From: CAVPGP01 sp963718065
Lineage (GTDB): Bacteria; Actinomycetota; Thermoleophilia; Gaiellales; Gaiellaceae
Assembly: GCA_963718065.1 (NCBI GenBank)
Contig: CAVQYE010000009.1
Coordinates: 62,001-126,000 of the forward strand
Direction: 5' to 3'
DNA: 64,000 bases
A program made the position numbers and the translations under genes. Below, one piece after another: positions 20,004-27,940 of this stretch; position 1 is the first letter of the stretch; the number at the start of each line of letters is the position of its first letter. Under the pieces are notes generated by a model. The model had not been told where the DNA came from and searched no databases. It worked only from the letters and a program-made list of their open reading frames with translations.

Positions 20004-21541
20004 AGCAGACCCTTCGTGGACGGGATGCCGGCCCCCTCGGCGCGCACGGCGACGCGCAAGGCCCGCCCGACCGCCTTGAACGCAGCCTCGGCGACGTGAT
20101 GGGCCTCGCGGCCTGTCGCCTCGACGTGGATTGAAAGCCGCGCGGCCTGGGCGAGGCTCGAGAGCATGTGCGACGCGAGCCCGGGATCGAGCTCGAGCTG
20201 CAACTCCGCGTGCGGGCGGCCGCCGAGATCGACTGCGGCCCGCGCGAGCGCGTCGTCCATCGGCACGACCGCGTCGCCGTAGCGCGCGATGCCGCGGCGA
20301 TCACCGAGCGCGAGGTCGAGCGCCTCGCCGAATGCGAGCGCGGCATCCTCGGCGGTGTGGTGCTCGCCGGTCTCCAGGTCGCCGGTTCCTTCGAGGACGA
20401 GGTCGAGCCCGCCGTGGAAGGCCAGCTGCTCCAGCAGGTGGTCGTAGAGCCCGGCGCCCGTCGAGACGCGCACGCGGCTTGCGCCGTCGAGGGCCAACCG
20501 GACGGCGAGTCTCGTCTCGGCCGTGGCGCGCAGGTGGCGCACCCGGCGACCGCCTGCCGCGGCGACCGGAGCCGGCCGGTCGAGGACCCGGGCGAGCGCC
20601 TCGAGAAGCAAGTCGTCGTCCTCCCGGTCGAGCACCGTGACGCGGATCGCGGTGGGGTAGGCGCGGACGACGATGCCCTGGCGGAGCAGCGCCTCACCGA
20701 GCTCCGTGCCGTCCTCGACGGGGATGTAGAGGAAGTTCGCGGCCGAGTCGAAGGGCTCGAGGCCGAGAGCGCGGAGCGCGGCGGCGAGCCGCGTGCGCTC
20801 CTCCAGCACCGGCGTCACGTCGGGTGGCGAGACGAGCCCTGCGACAGCGAGCGCCGCCGAGATGGTCGATACGGGAGCCGGCGCCTGGCGGGCGTTCAGC
20901 TCCGCAGCAATCTCGGCCGAAGCCAGCGCGTAGCCGATGCGCGCCCCGGCCAGGCCGAACGCCTTCGAGAAGGTGCGCATGACGATCACGCCGTCGTCGA
21001 GGAGGGGCAGCGCGGTCTCGCCGCAGTACTCGAAGTACGCCTCGTCGACGACGAGTGGCCGCGCGTCCGGCACGGGTCCCAGCTCGCCGGTCGGGTTGTT
21101 CGGCCGGCAGGCGAACGTCAGCACGGAGGTCGTTCCGCCCGGGTCGTCCCGGACTTCAGCACCCGCAAGCTGCGCGGCGATCCGATACAGCGGGTAGGTC
21201 GGCGCGGCGGGGATCGCGATCGTGTCGCCCGGCCCCGCGAACGCTCGCGCGAAGAGCAGGATCAGATCGTCGATGCCCGCGCCGAGGACGACGTTCTCGG
21301 GCGCGACACCCGTGTAGCCGGCGATCGCCTCCCGCAAGGTGCGGGACTGGCCGGCCGGATAGTGGTTGACGCGCGCGAGCGCGCCGGCGATCGCACCCGG
21401 ACGGGTCGACGGCACCGGCAGCGGCGGCGTGTTCTGGTCGAAGCGGATCACCTGTGACGGGTCGATCCCTGCGAGGCGGGCCACCTCGTCGGTCGGCGCC
21501 GCCCACTTGTAGGGCGCGAACTCGGGCGCGAGGGCTCTCAT
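20000..21541 (-). CDS. HisC-HisB fusion: histidinol-phosphate aminotransferase / imidazoleglycerol-phosphate dehydratase
   Basis: One uninterrupted 513-aa frame. Residues about 1-325 are HisC: NHYPAGQSRTLREAIAGYTG, FACRPNNPTGELG, VVDEAYFEYCG and the PLP lysine in TFSKAFGLAGARIGYALA. A short Ala/Pro/Gly linker (DRPAPVAAAGGRR) leads into HisB (about 335-513): RATAETRLAVRLALDG, LYDHLLEQLAFHGG, the metal-binding GEHHTAEDAALAFGEAL, VDLGGRPHAELQLEL and HHVAEAAFKAVGRALRVAV. The two enzymes catalyse steps 8 and 7 of the pathway. Both active sites look complete. No stop or start separates them, although an indel creating the fusion cannot be excluded. ATGA overlap with hisD and GTGA overlap with hisH. 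Confidence 0.9.
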   Translation of the reverse strand: MRALAPEFAPYKWAAPTDEVARLAGIDPSQVIRFDQNTPPLPVPSTRPGAIAGALARVNHYPAGQSRTLREAIAGYTGVAPENVVLGAGIDDLILLFARAFAGPGDTIAIPAAPTYPLYRIAAQLAGAEVRDDPGGTTSVLTFACRPNNPTGELGPVPDARPLVVDEAYFEYCGETALPLLDDGVIVMRTFSKAFGLAGARIGYALASAEIAAELNARQAPAPVSTISAALAVAGLVSPPDVTPVLEERTRLAAALRALGLEPFDSAANFLYIPVEDGTELGEALLRQGIVVRAYPTAIRVTVLDREDDDLLLEALARVLDRPAPVAAAGGRRVRHLRATAETRLAVRLALDGASRVRVSTGAGLYDHLLEQLAFHGGLDLVLEGTGDLETGEHHTAEDAALAFGEALDLALGDRRGIARYGDAVVPMDDALARAAVDLGGRPHAELQLELDPGLASHMLSSLAQAARLSIHVEATGREAHHVAEAAFKAVGRALRVAVRAEGAGIPSTKGLL

Positions 21542-22509
21542 CGCTGCACCGCCGCCGCGTGCGCGGGCATCCCCTCGGCTGCCGCCAGCGCCTCGACCGT
21601 CGGACGCAGGAGCGCAAGCCCCTCCGCGGTCAGACGCTGCACCGTCACGGGCTTGAGAAACGTCTCGATGCCCAGCCCGCCGACTGAGCGTGCCCAGCCG
21701 TTCGTGGGGAGGACGTGGTTGCCGCCCGTTGCGTAGTCGCCGGCGGCGACGGGCGACGACGCGCCGACGAACACCGCGCCCGCGTTCCTCACCTCGTCCG
21801 CGTAGCGCTCTGCCTCGCCGAGCAGAACGAGATGCTCTGGCGCCGCCGCCTCGGCCTCGGCGAGCGTCTCGACGACGCGGCACACCGAGCTCGGCCCGTG
21901 CTCCGCCTGGGCGGCCAGTTCGAGCTCGGCGATGCGTGGATCGCCGTCGCCGAGCACGACGACCTCGGACGGCCCGCCGGGAAGGTCGATCGGCACGTCG
22001 CGCGACACCTCGAGCTTCGCCTCGTTGACGTAGTCGTTCCCCGGCCCGGTGATCTTGTCCACGCGCTCCACGTAGGCGAGCCAGCCGATCGCCTGCGGGC
22101 CGCCGATCGCCCAGACCTCGTCGATCCCGAGCAGCTCGGCGGCGGCGGCGATCATGCCCGCGCCCTCGGGCGGCGTGCAGACGACGATCCGTCGCACGCC
22201 CGCGACCTGGGCCGGCACGACGCACATGACCAGCGTCGAGAGCAGGTTCCGCGGCGCGTAGATCCCGACGGTGTCGAGCGGCACCCAGCGCCGCTGCAGC
22301 AGGACGCCCGGCTCCACCTCGAGCTCGACGTCCGCCGGGCGCTGCACCTCGTGCCAGCGGCGAACCCGGTCGGCGAGGGCGAGCAACGCGTCACGCGGGA
22401 CAAGTCCCGGTTCCGGCACCGCGCGGACCGGCTCGACGCCGTCCAGCTCCAGCGACCATTCACGGACCGCGTCGAGCCCGCGGGCCTTGACGTCAGCGAC
22501 GATGCTCAT
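21538..22509 (-). CDS. hisD: Histidinol dehydrogenase (short form)
   Basis: 323 aa against the usual 430 or so; the N-terminal helical part and some loops are shortened. The catalytic core is complete: GIYAPRNLLSTLVMCVVPAQ, WAIGGPQAIGWLAY, VDKITGPGNDYVNEAK, IDLPGGPSEVVVL, Zn ligands in AAQAEHGPSS, GDYATGGNHVLPT and GMPAHAAAV, and the general-base region APEHLVLL. It oxidises histidinol to histidine in two steps. ATGA overlaps on both ends. Confidence 0.95.
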   Translation of the reverse strand: MSIVADVKARGLDAVREWSLELDGVEPVRAVPEPGLVPRDALLALADRVRRWHEVQRPADVELEVEPGVLLQRRWVPLDTVGIYAPRNLLSTLVMCVVPAQVAGVRRIVVCTPPEGAGMIAAAAELLGIDEVWAIGGPQAIGWLAYVERVDKITGPGNDYVNEAKLEVSRDVPIDLPGGPSEVVVLGDGDPRIAELELAAQAEHGPSSVCRVVETLAEAEAAAPEHLVLLGEAERYADEVRNAGAVFVGASSPVAAGDYATGGNHVLPTNGWARSVGGLGIETFLKPVTVQRLTAEGLALLRPTVEALAAAEGMPAHAAAVQR

Positions 22510-23330
22510 CCGGTCATCCGCTCGACCGGGACGAGCAGGATCGACGACGCCCCCGCAGCCTCGAGCCGGGGCAGCAGCTGCCAGACGTCCGCCGAGGGGA
22601 CGAGAGCGTGCAAGGCGACCATGCCCGGCTCGGCGAGCGGCAGCACGCTGGGCGCCCGCGCGCCGCCGACGATCGCGCACACAGCCTCCAGCGCCGACTC
22701 GGGGGCGTTCAGCATCAGATACCTATGCGCCCGCGCCTCGACGACCGCGCGCAGCATCGCCGCCAGCGGCTCGGCGGCAGCGTCGTCCCGCGCGATCAGC
22801 ACCGCCTCCGACTCCAGCAGCACACCCAGCGAGCGCAGGCCGTTCGTCCGCAGCGTGCTGCCCGACGAGACGAGGTCGACGATCGCCTCGGCGAGGCCGA
22901 GCCGTGGCGCGAGCTCGACGGAGCCGGTCACCTCGACGAGCTCGACCGGGACGGGCAGCAGCTCGGCCGCGAGCCGCGGGTACACCGTCGCGACGTGCCG
23001 GCCGGAAAGCTCCTCGATCGACGTTATCGGCGACTCGGCCGGCACGGCTGCCTCGAGCCGGCACGACCCGAAGCCGAGCCGCAGCAGCTCGCGGACGCTT
23101 GCACCGCGCTCGCGCACGAGATCGATGCCCGTGATCCCGCAGTCGACGACGCCGTCCTGGACGTACTCCGGCACGTCAGCGGCGCGCACGAGCAGCACGT
23201 CGACGGGGGCGTTGCGACACGGGAAGGCGAGCGCCCGCTCGCCCGGTGCTTCGGGACCGAGCCCGGCATCCTCGAGCAGCGAGACGCTCGGATCGCGGAG
23301 CCGTCCCTTGACCGGGACGGCAATGCTCAG
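22506..23330 (-). CDS. hisG: ATP phosphoribosyltransferase, long form, CTG start
   Basis: 274 aa. No ATG, GTG or TTG exists near the N-terminus; the protein begins LSIAVPVKGRLRDP, matching the normal HisG start, at a CTG whose bases overlap the TGA of the upstream regulator (CTGA 23327-23330). The catalytic part has YVQDGVVDCGITGIDLV and the PRPP loop EAIVDLVSSGSTLRTNGL. The C-terminal regulatory domain (YLMLNAPESALEAVCAIVGG...PRLEAAGASSILL) implies histidine feedback without HisZ. First step of histidine synthesis. Confidence 0.94.
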   Translation of the reverse strand: MSIAVPVKGRLRDPSVSLLEDAGLGPEAPGERALAFPCRNAPVDVLLVRAADVPEYVQDGVVDCGITGIDLVRERGASVRELLRLGFGSCRLEAAVPAESPITSIEELSGRHVATVYPRLAAELLPVPVELVEVTGSVELAPRLGLAEAIVDLVSSGSTLRTNGLRSLGVLLESEAVLIARDDAAAEPLAAMLRAVVEARAHRYLMLNAPESALEAVCAIVGGARAPSVLPLAEPGMVALHALVPSADVWQLLPRLEAAGASSILLVPVERMTG

Positions 23331-23656
23331 GCGCCGGACTTGCGAGACCGGGTCGAGACGCCGTTCAGCCGGTCGAGCGCCAGCCGGTAGCCGCCCTCCC
23401 CGTACCGCAGCCAGTGAGAGACCCGCGTCACCGTCGTCGTCGAGGCGTGCGTCTTGCTCGCGATCTCCTGGTACGGCAGTCCCTGGTCCAGCAGGCGCGC
23501 CACCTCCCAGCGGTGCGCCATCGCCTCCAACTCCGACATCGTGCACAGGTCCCGGAAGAATCCCGCGGCCTCGTCCTGTGTCCGGAGGACCAGGATCGCC
23601 GCGAAGAGCTCTTTCATCTGCTTGGTGCGCCATGTGTGTCGTCCCGTCGTTGCCAT
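23327..23656 (-). CDS. TrpR/YerC-family DNA-binding regulator
   Basis: 109 aa with the Trp-repressor-like fold: FRDLCTMSELEAMAHRWEVARLLDQG, then the HTH YQEIASKTHASTTTVTRVSHWL. YerC-type members often sit beside his genes. It is the first gene of the his operon and abuts the shared promoter with hisA, so it probably autoregulates and controls histidine synthesis. An in-frame ATG at 23617 is an alternative start; the ATG at 23656 leaves only 20 bp to hisA. Confidence 0.88.
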   Translation of the reverse strand: MATTGRHTWRTKQMKELFAAILVLRTQDEAAGFFRDLCTMSELEAMAHRWEVARLLDQGLPYQEIASKTHASTTTVTRVSHWLRYGEGGYRLALDRLNGVSTRSRKSGA

Positions 23657-23676
23657 TAGCGTATTAGCATACTAAC
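23657..23676. promoter_or_regulatory. 20-bp bidirectional promoter/operator between the trpR-like gene and hisA
   Basis: TAGCGTATTAGCATACTAAC is an A/T-rich island in a 70% GC context. TAGCATA (23665-23671) provides a -10 box in both directions: TAGCAT for hisA and TATGCT for the his operon. Both start codons lie 6-9 bp beyond, so both messages would be leaderless. Two tandem TTAGCRTA units (23656-23671) followed by CTAAC could be the operator for the TrpR-like protein. Confidence 0.6.
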
Positions 23677-24357
23677 ATGGCATCACAGCGGATAGAAGTC
23701 ATTCCGGCCGTCGACGTGCTCGGCGACGAGGCGGTGCGGCTTCTGCGGGGCGACTACGACCAGGTCACCGACCGCCGGGACGACCCGGTCGCGTTGGCGC
23801 AGCGCTTCGCAGGCGAGGGCTACGGCTTGATCCACCTCGTCGACCTCGACGGCGCCCGCTCGGGGCGGACGCGGTCACAGCTCGTGCGAGCAGTGGCCGA
23901 GGCGGTCGGCGGCGCCCGCGTGCAGGCGTCCGGCGGAGTCCGCTCGCTCGCAGACGCGGAGGCGCTGCTCGAGGCCGGCGCCGCCCGCGTCGTCGTCGGC
24001 ACCGCTGCGTTCCCGGACCCGGTGCCGTTCACCGTGCTCGGCGACAGGCTCGTCGTCGCGCTCGACGTCCGCGACGGCAGGATTGCCTCGCGCGGCTGGC
24101 TCGACTCGACCGGTCTCGACGTCGAGGCGGCGGTGGACCTCTGCGCGGCCGCGGGCGTGGCGCGCCTGCTCTGCACGGCGATCGACCGGGACGGAACGCT
24201 CGGCGGTCCCGACCTCGGCTTGCTGGAGCTCGTCGTCCGGCGATTCGCCGGGCCGGTGCTGGCCGCGGGCGGCGTCCGTCCCGACCGCGATCTCGAGGCG
24301 CTGGCCGCGATCGGCGTCGAGGCGGCGATTGTAGGTCGCGCGCTCCTTCGAGGCTAG
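23677..24357 (+). CDS. hisA: ProFAR isomerase (HisA, or bifunctional PriA)
   Basis: 226-aa barrel. Catalytic aspartates lie in VIPAVDVLGDEAVRL and VVALDVRDGRIAS; phosphate sites are in ASGGVRSLADAEALLEAG and VLAAGGVRPDRDLEAL. Actinobacteria often use one enzyme (PriA) for both histidine and tryptophan isomerisations; I cannot decide that from sequence alone. It is pulled out of the his operon and transcribed divergently, with the ferritin-like gene 10 bp downstream. Confidence 0.93.
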   Translation: MASQRIEVIPAVDVLGDEAVRLLRGDYDQVTDRRDDPVALAQRFAGEGYGLIHLVDLDGARSGRTRSQLVRAVAEAVGGARVQASGGVRSLADAEALLEAGAARVVVGTAAFPDPVPFTVLGDRLVVALDVRDGRIASRGWLDSTGLDVEAAVDLCAAAGVARLLCTAIDRDGTLGGPDLGLLELVVRRFAGPVLAAGGVRPDRDLEALAAIGVEAAIVGRALLRG

Positions 24358-24367
24358 ACTCCCGCCC

Positions 24368-25204
24368 GTGGATACCCACGAGGCGATGGAGAGCCAGCCG
24401 GGCGCGCCCGAGCCGGGCGGCCGTCACGACGCAGTTCTGCGGTTCTACGAGCTCGCCAAGCGCGCGGAATGGCAGGTGCGCGACCTGCCGTGGGGCGAGA
24501 TCCCGCCTGTCCCGGAGTCGACGAAGGGCACGCCCGAGAAGCGGGCCCGGCGCAGCGACGTCTGGCGCTCGGTGATCACGCAGCAGTACCAGGCCGACGA
24601 GCTCGCGGTCGAGATGGCGTCGCAGCTGCTCGCCCTCGCGCCGCACCAGGAGGCCAAGCTCTACTACTCGACGATGGTGCAGGACGAGGCGCGACACGTC
24701 GAGGCCTGGCTGAAGCTGATCAAGGAGGCCGGCGGGAGCGCGGAGCGCGATCCCCACCTGGACAAGCTCGGGCGCATGTTTCTCCAGCTCGACACGCTCG
24801 AGGAGAAGGTCTTCCTGATGCAGGTGTTCTACGAGCGACTGATCATCCCGCGCTTCCGGCTGATCGCCCGCTCGTCGCCGGGGACGGTGCTCGAGGATCT
24901 CTGCAACCGGCTGACGATCGACGACGGCATCCACCACGGTGCCGGCATGGCGTACGAGCGCGTGCTGCTCGAGCATGCGTCGAGGAGGACGCAGAACCAG
25001 CTCGTGAAGGTGGCGAACGGGATGCTGCCGATCTTCGTCGACCACACGCTCTGGCGGCCGAAGGCGCGGGAGTGGATCGGCAGCGCGATGCGCGCGCGCG
25101 ACATCGAGCGCCTGAGGGCGGAGATCGAGGACGGCATCCGCCTCGCCCAGTCGCTGGGGCTCGACGTCAGCGATGTCCGGCTCGACTTCGACTTCGCGGC
25201 GTAG
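24368..25204 (+). CDS. Ferritin-like di-iron protein
   Basis: 278 aa, GTG start. A four-helix bundle with plausible di-iron ligands: Glu in QADELAVEM, E..H in QDEARHVEAW, Glu in VFYERLIIPRF, and D..H in IDDGIHHGAG. This is the spacing of the ribonucleotide-reductase R2 / ferritin-like superfamily. It is predicted to be a soluble oxidoreductase or oxygenase of unknown substrate. It is likely cotranscribed with hisA but no role in histidine synthesis is known to me. Confidence 0.75.
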   Translation: MDTHEAMESQPGAPEPGGRHDAVLRFYELAKRAEWQVRDLPWGEIPPVPESTKGTPEKRARRSDVWRSVITQQYQADELAVEMASQLLALAPHQEAKLYYSTMVQDEARHVEAWLKLIKEAGGSAERDPHLDKLGRMFLQLDTLEEKVFLMQVFYERLIIPRFRLIARSSPGTVLEDLCNRLTIDDGIHHGAGMAYERVLLEHASRRTQNQLVKVANGMLPIFVDHTLWRPKAREWIGSAMRARDIERLRAEIEDGIRLAQSLGLDVSDVRLDFDFAA

Positions 25205-25245
25205 CACCTGGCTCGTGCCCAGGAGGGCTTGACGAAACAAACCTC

Positions 25246-25857
25246 CTAGCGGCCGTTGCGCGAGAAGTGCTGGTAGTCCTTCGAGCCCGACCAGCGGCCG
25301 CCCCAGCCCCAGCCGATCGCGTCGAAGGCGCGCACGAGCGCGCCGCCCGCGACGGCCATCCCGGTGCGGTAGCCGGAGCGGTCGAGGAAACGGCGGCCGG
25401 CCGGCGGGCTGACCGTGTTGCCCAGCACGTAGGGGTTCTCGAGCGGGTTGACGTCGATCGCCTCGCCGTAGGCGTGCATCGACCAGTGCTTCGGCCCGGG
25501 GACCGCGGCTGCGCGGCAGTTGAACGACGAGGTGTTGTCGGCCGCCATCGAGGCGTGGTCGTCGCCGTGATACCGGTCGACCGACTCGAGCCGGCGGATC
25601 GGGAACCGCTCGCGGTAGAGGACGCGGAAAATGCGGACGACGTCGGGCGCCACGCGGTCGCGGACGACGAGCTCGCCGAGGTGGCGGCTGCCGTCGAAGC
25701 CCCAGTAGGCGAGCCGCAGCCGGCGCAGCTCGGCCGGCGGGACGGGACAGCCGGGCCGCCACGACCAGCGGAGGTCGGCCCTCGTGACGCGCTCCACGTG
25801 TGCGATGAAGGGCGGCGGCGCAGCCGCCACGGTCCCGTGCAGGACGACCGCGTGCAT
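25246..25857 (-). CDS. M15-family D-alanyl-D-alanine carboxypeptidase-like protein
   Basis: 203 aa from ATG 25857 (another ATG at 25884 would overlap the divergent gene). Zn-peptidase signature of the M15 (VanY/DacY) family: SFNCRAA, SMHAYGEAIDVNPLENPY (His and Asp ligands) and WGGRWSGSKDYQHFS (His ligand). No clear signal peptide is seen, although the N-terminus (HAVVLHGTVAAAPPP) is hydrophobic. It probably trims peptidoglycan stem peptides. It is divergent, with an 18-bp gap, from an L,D-transpeptidase. Confidence 0.85.
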   Translation of the reverse strand: MHAVVLHGTVAAAPPPFIAHVERVTRADLRWSWRPGCPVPPAELRRLRLAYWGFDGSRHLGELVVRDRVAPDVVRIFRVLYRERFPIRRLESVDRYHGDDHASMAADNTSSFNCRAAAVPGPKHWSMHAYGEAIDVNPLENPYVLGNTVSPPAGRRFLDRSGYRTGMAVAGGALVRAFDAIGWGWGGRWSGSKDYQHFSRNGR

Positions 25858-25875
25858 AGGGTTCCGAGGGTAGCC

Positions 25876-26499
25876 GTGAAGCATTTCCTCTGTCTCGCTG
25901 CGGCGACCGCCGCTTTCGCTGCCCTCGCCCCGGTCGCCGGCGGCTCAGCGGTGGCGTGCCAGCAGCGAATCGTCGTCCAGGCTCCGCGCGGCGCCACCAC
26001 GGCGTCGGTTCGCCTGACCGCGTGCGGCAAGACGGTCGCCGGCCCGTGGACGGCGCACCTCGGCTGGGGCGGACTCTCGGCGAATCGCCACGAGGGGGAC
26101 GGCACGACGCCGGTCGGGACGTTCGGCTTCGGCGACACGATGTACGGCGCCGGGCCTGACCCCGGCGTCCACTTCCGCTACCACCGCATCGTCTGCGGCG
26201 ACTACTGGGTCGAGGACGTGCGCTCGCCGGCGTACAACACCTTCCAGCACTACGCATGCGGCACGACGCCTCCCTTCAAGGCACGCGACGGCATGTGGCA
26301 GAAGCCGACGGCATATCGCCACCTTGCGTTCATCCGCTACAACGCCGGGCCCGTCGTCCCGGGCCGGGGCTCGGCGATCTTCCTCCACGCCTCGCTCGGC
26401 CATTCGACGAACGGCTGCGTCAGCCTGCCGCTGCCACAGCTCGTCAAGACGCTGCGCTGGCTCCGCCCGGGCGCGGAGATCACGATCCGCTTCGCGTGA
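25876..26499 (+). CDS. Secreted L,D-transpeptidase-like (YkuD fold) protein
   Basis: 207 aa from GTG 25876, with GAGGG 5 nt upstream. It starts with a signal peptide (KHFLCLAAATAAFAALAPVAGGSA). The catalytic region reads AIFLHASLGHSTNGCVSLP: the H...S.GC.S motif with the nucleophile cysteine. The preceding segment with DGTTPVGTFGFGDTM fits the YkuD fold. It probably crosslinks or attaches peptidoglycan. The TGA overlaps the GTG of the MATE gene. Confidence 0.83.
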   Translation: MKHFLCLAAATAAFAALAPVAGGSAVACQQRIVVQAPRGATTASVRLTACGKTVAGPWTAHLGWGGLSANRHEGDGTTPVGTFGFGDTMYGAGPDPGVHFRYHRIVCGDYWVEDVRSPAYNTFQHYACGTTPPFKARDGMWQKPTAYRHLAFIRYNAGPVVPGRGSAIFLHASLGHSTNGCVSLPLPQLVKTLRWLRPGAEITIRFA

Positions 26500-27800
26500 T
26501 CCGCCGCTCGGCGTACGACCGCGAGATCTTCGGGCTCGCCATCCCTGCGCTCGGCGCACTCGCGGCCGAGCCGCTCTACGTACTCGTGGACACGGCGATC
26601 GTCGGCCACCTCGGGCGGCCTCAGCTGGCGGCGCTCGGCCTCGCCGGCACGGTCCTCTCGGGGGCGTTCACGATCTTCAACTTCCTCACCTACGGAACGA
26701 CGGCCGTCGTGGCGCGGGCGAGCGGCGCGGGACAGCAGGAGCGCGCCGCCCGGCTGGCAGCGCAGGCGCTCTGGGTCTCGCTCGCGATCGGCTTCGCACT
26801 CCTCGTCTTCGCCGAGGCATTCGCGGAGCCGTTGCTGCAGGCGCTCGGCGGGCACGGCGAGTCGGGCGACCACGCGCTGACGTACTTCCGCATTGCGGCT
26901 CTCGGGCTGCCGGCCGCGCTCGTCGCGCTCGCCGGTCAGGGCTACCTGCGTGGCGTCGCGAGCCTGCGCCGGCCGCTGGAGATCGTCGTCGCCGCCAATG
27001 TCGTCAATCTCGTGCTCGAGGTCGTGTTCGTCTACGGCTTCGACTGGGGAATCGCCGGCTCGGCCGCAGGCACCGCGATCGCGCAGGCCGGCATGGGCAT
27101 CGCGTTCGTCGTCGAGCTGCTCCGGCCCCATGCCGCCTCGAAGCGGCCGCGATTCGCCGAGATGAAGCCGATGCTGCGTGTCGGCCGGCAGATCTTCGTC
27201 CGCACGGCGGCGTTGATGGCATCGTTCCTCGTCGCGGCCTCCGTGCTCGCGCGCATCGGCGACGCCCCGCTCGGCGCGCACCAGATCGCCTTCCAGCTCT
27301 ACGTCTTCCTAGCCCTCGTTCTCGACGCCATCGCGATCGCGGGCCAGGTGATCGTGGGCCGGATGCTCGGCGCCGGCGATGCGAACGGCGCCCACGCGGC
27401 GGCGGTGCGGATGATCGCCTGGTCGGTCGTGATCGGCGCGGCGTTCGCGCTGCTCCTGCTGGCGGTGGAGCACCCGCTCATCCGCGCCTTCACGGACGAC
27501 CCGGCCGTCATCCACGCCGCCGAGCAGCTCTGGCCGCTTTTCGCCCTCATGCAGCCGCTCGCCGGCGCCGTCTTCGCACTCGACGGGATCCTGATCGGGG
27601 CGAGCGACACCGCGTACCTGATGTGGTCGATGCTGGCTGCCTCGTTCCTCGTCTTCATCCCCATCGCGCTCCTCTCGCTGAAGCTCGATTGGGGGATCAC
27701 CGGCGTCTGGGCAGGCCTCGACGCCCTGATCGCGGCCCGGCTCGCCTTCCTGGGCGTGCGCTTTGCAGGGCGCCGCTGGGCGGTCGTCGGCTGGGCCTAA
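26496..27800 (+). CDS. MATE-family efflux transporter (DinF-like)
   Basis: 434 aa, twelve predicted membrane helices. MATE features include the N-terminal LAIPALGALAAEPLYVLVDTAIVGHLG, GAFTIFNFLTYGTTAVVARASG, GYLRGVASLRRPLEIV and APLGAHQIAFQLYVFLALVLDAIAIAGQ. It would export drugs or metabolites with Na+ or H+. GTGA overlap with the L,D-transpeptidase suggests one transcript. Confidence 0.92.
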   Translation: MIRRSAYDREIFGLAIPALGALAAEPLYVLVDTAIVGHLGRPQLAALGLAGTVLSGAFTIFNFLTYGTTAVVARASGAGQQERAARLAAQALWVSLAIGFALLVFAEAFAEPLLQALGGHGESGDHALTYFRIAALGLPAALVALAGQGYLRGVASLRRPLEIVVAANVVNLVLEVVFVYGFDWGIAGSAAGTAIAQAGMGIAFVVELLRPHAASKRPRFAEMKPMLRVGRQIFVRTAALMASFLVAASVLARIGDAPLGAHQIAFQLYVFLALVLDAIAIAGQVIVGRMLGAGDANGAHAAAVRMIAWSVVIGAAFALLLLAVEHPLIRAFTDDPAVIHAAEQLWPLFALMQPLAGAVFALDGILIGASDTAYLMWSMLAASFLVFIPIALLSLKLDWGITGVWAGLDALIAARLAFLGVRFAGRRWAVVGWA

Positions 27801-27940
27801 AGAGTGGCCTAGGTGTAAAGATTTCGGCAGGTGGGCAAGGGAATAAGTACCCTCTGGAGACCGTTTGAACATGTGCGGTGGCCCACGCGGTGAGCGCGTG
27901 ACAGAGCAGGCCGCCCACCACCACCAAGGAAAGGAACGTT
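27801..27940 (+). promoter_or_regulatory. Upstream region of the sigma factor gene
   Basis: 140 bp without a gene. It is less GC-rich than its surroundings and includes GGAATAAGTACCC and GTTTGAAC, but I see no convincing -35/-10 pair. AAGGAAAGG near the end is a strong ribosome-binding site. Confidence 0.35.

Noticed and set aside
25205..25245. Rho-independent terminator after the ferritin-like gene
   Set aside because: Only an imperfect AGGAGG/CCTCCT pairing over a long loop; too weak to annotate.
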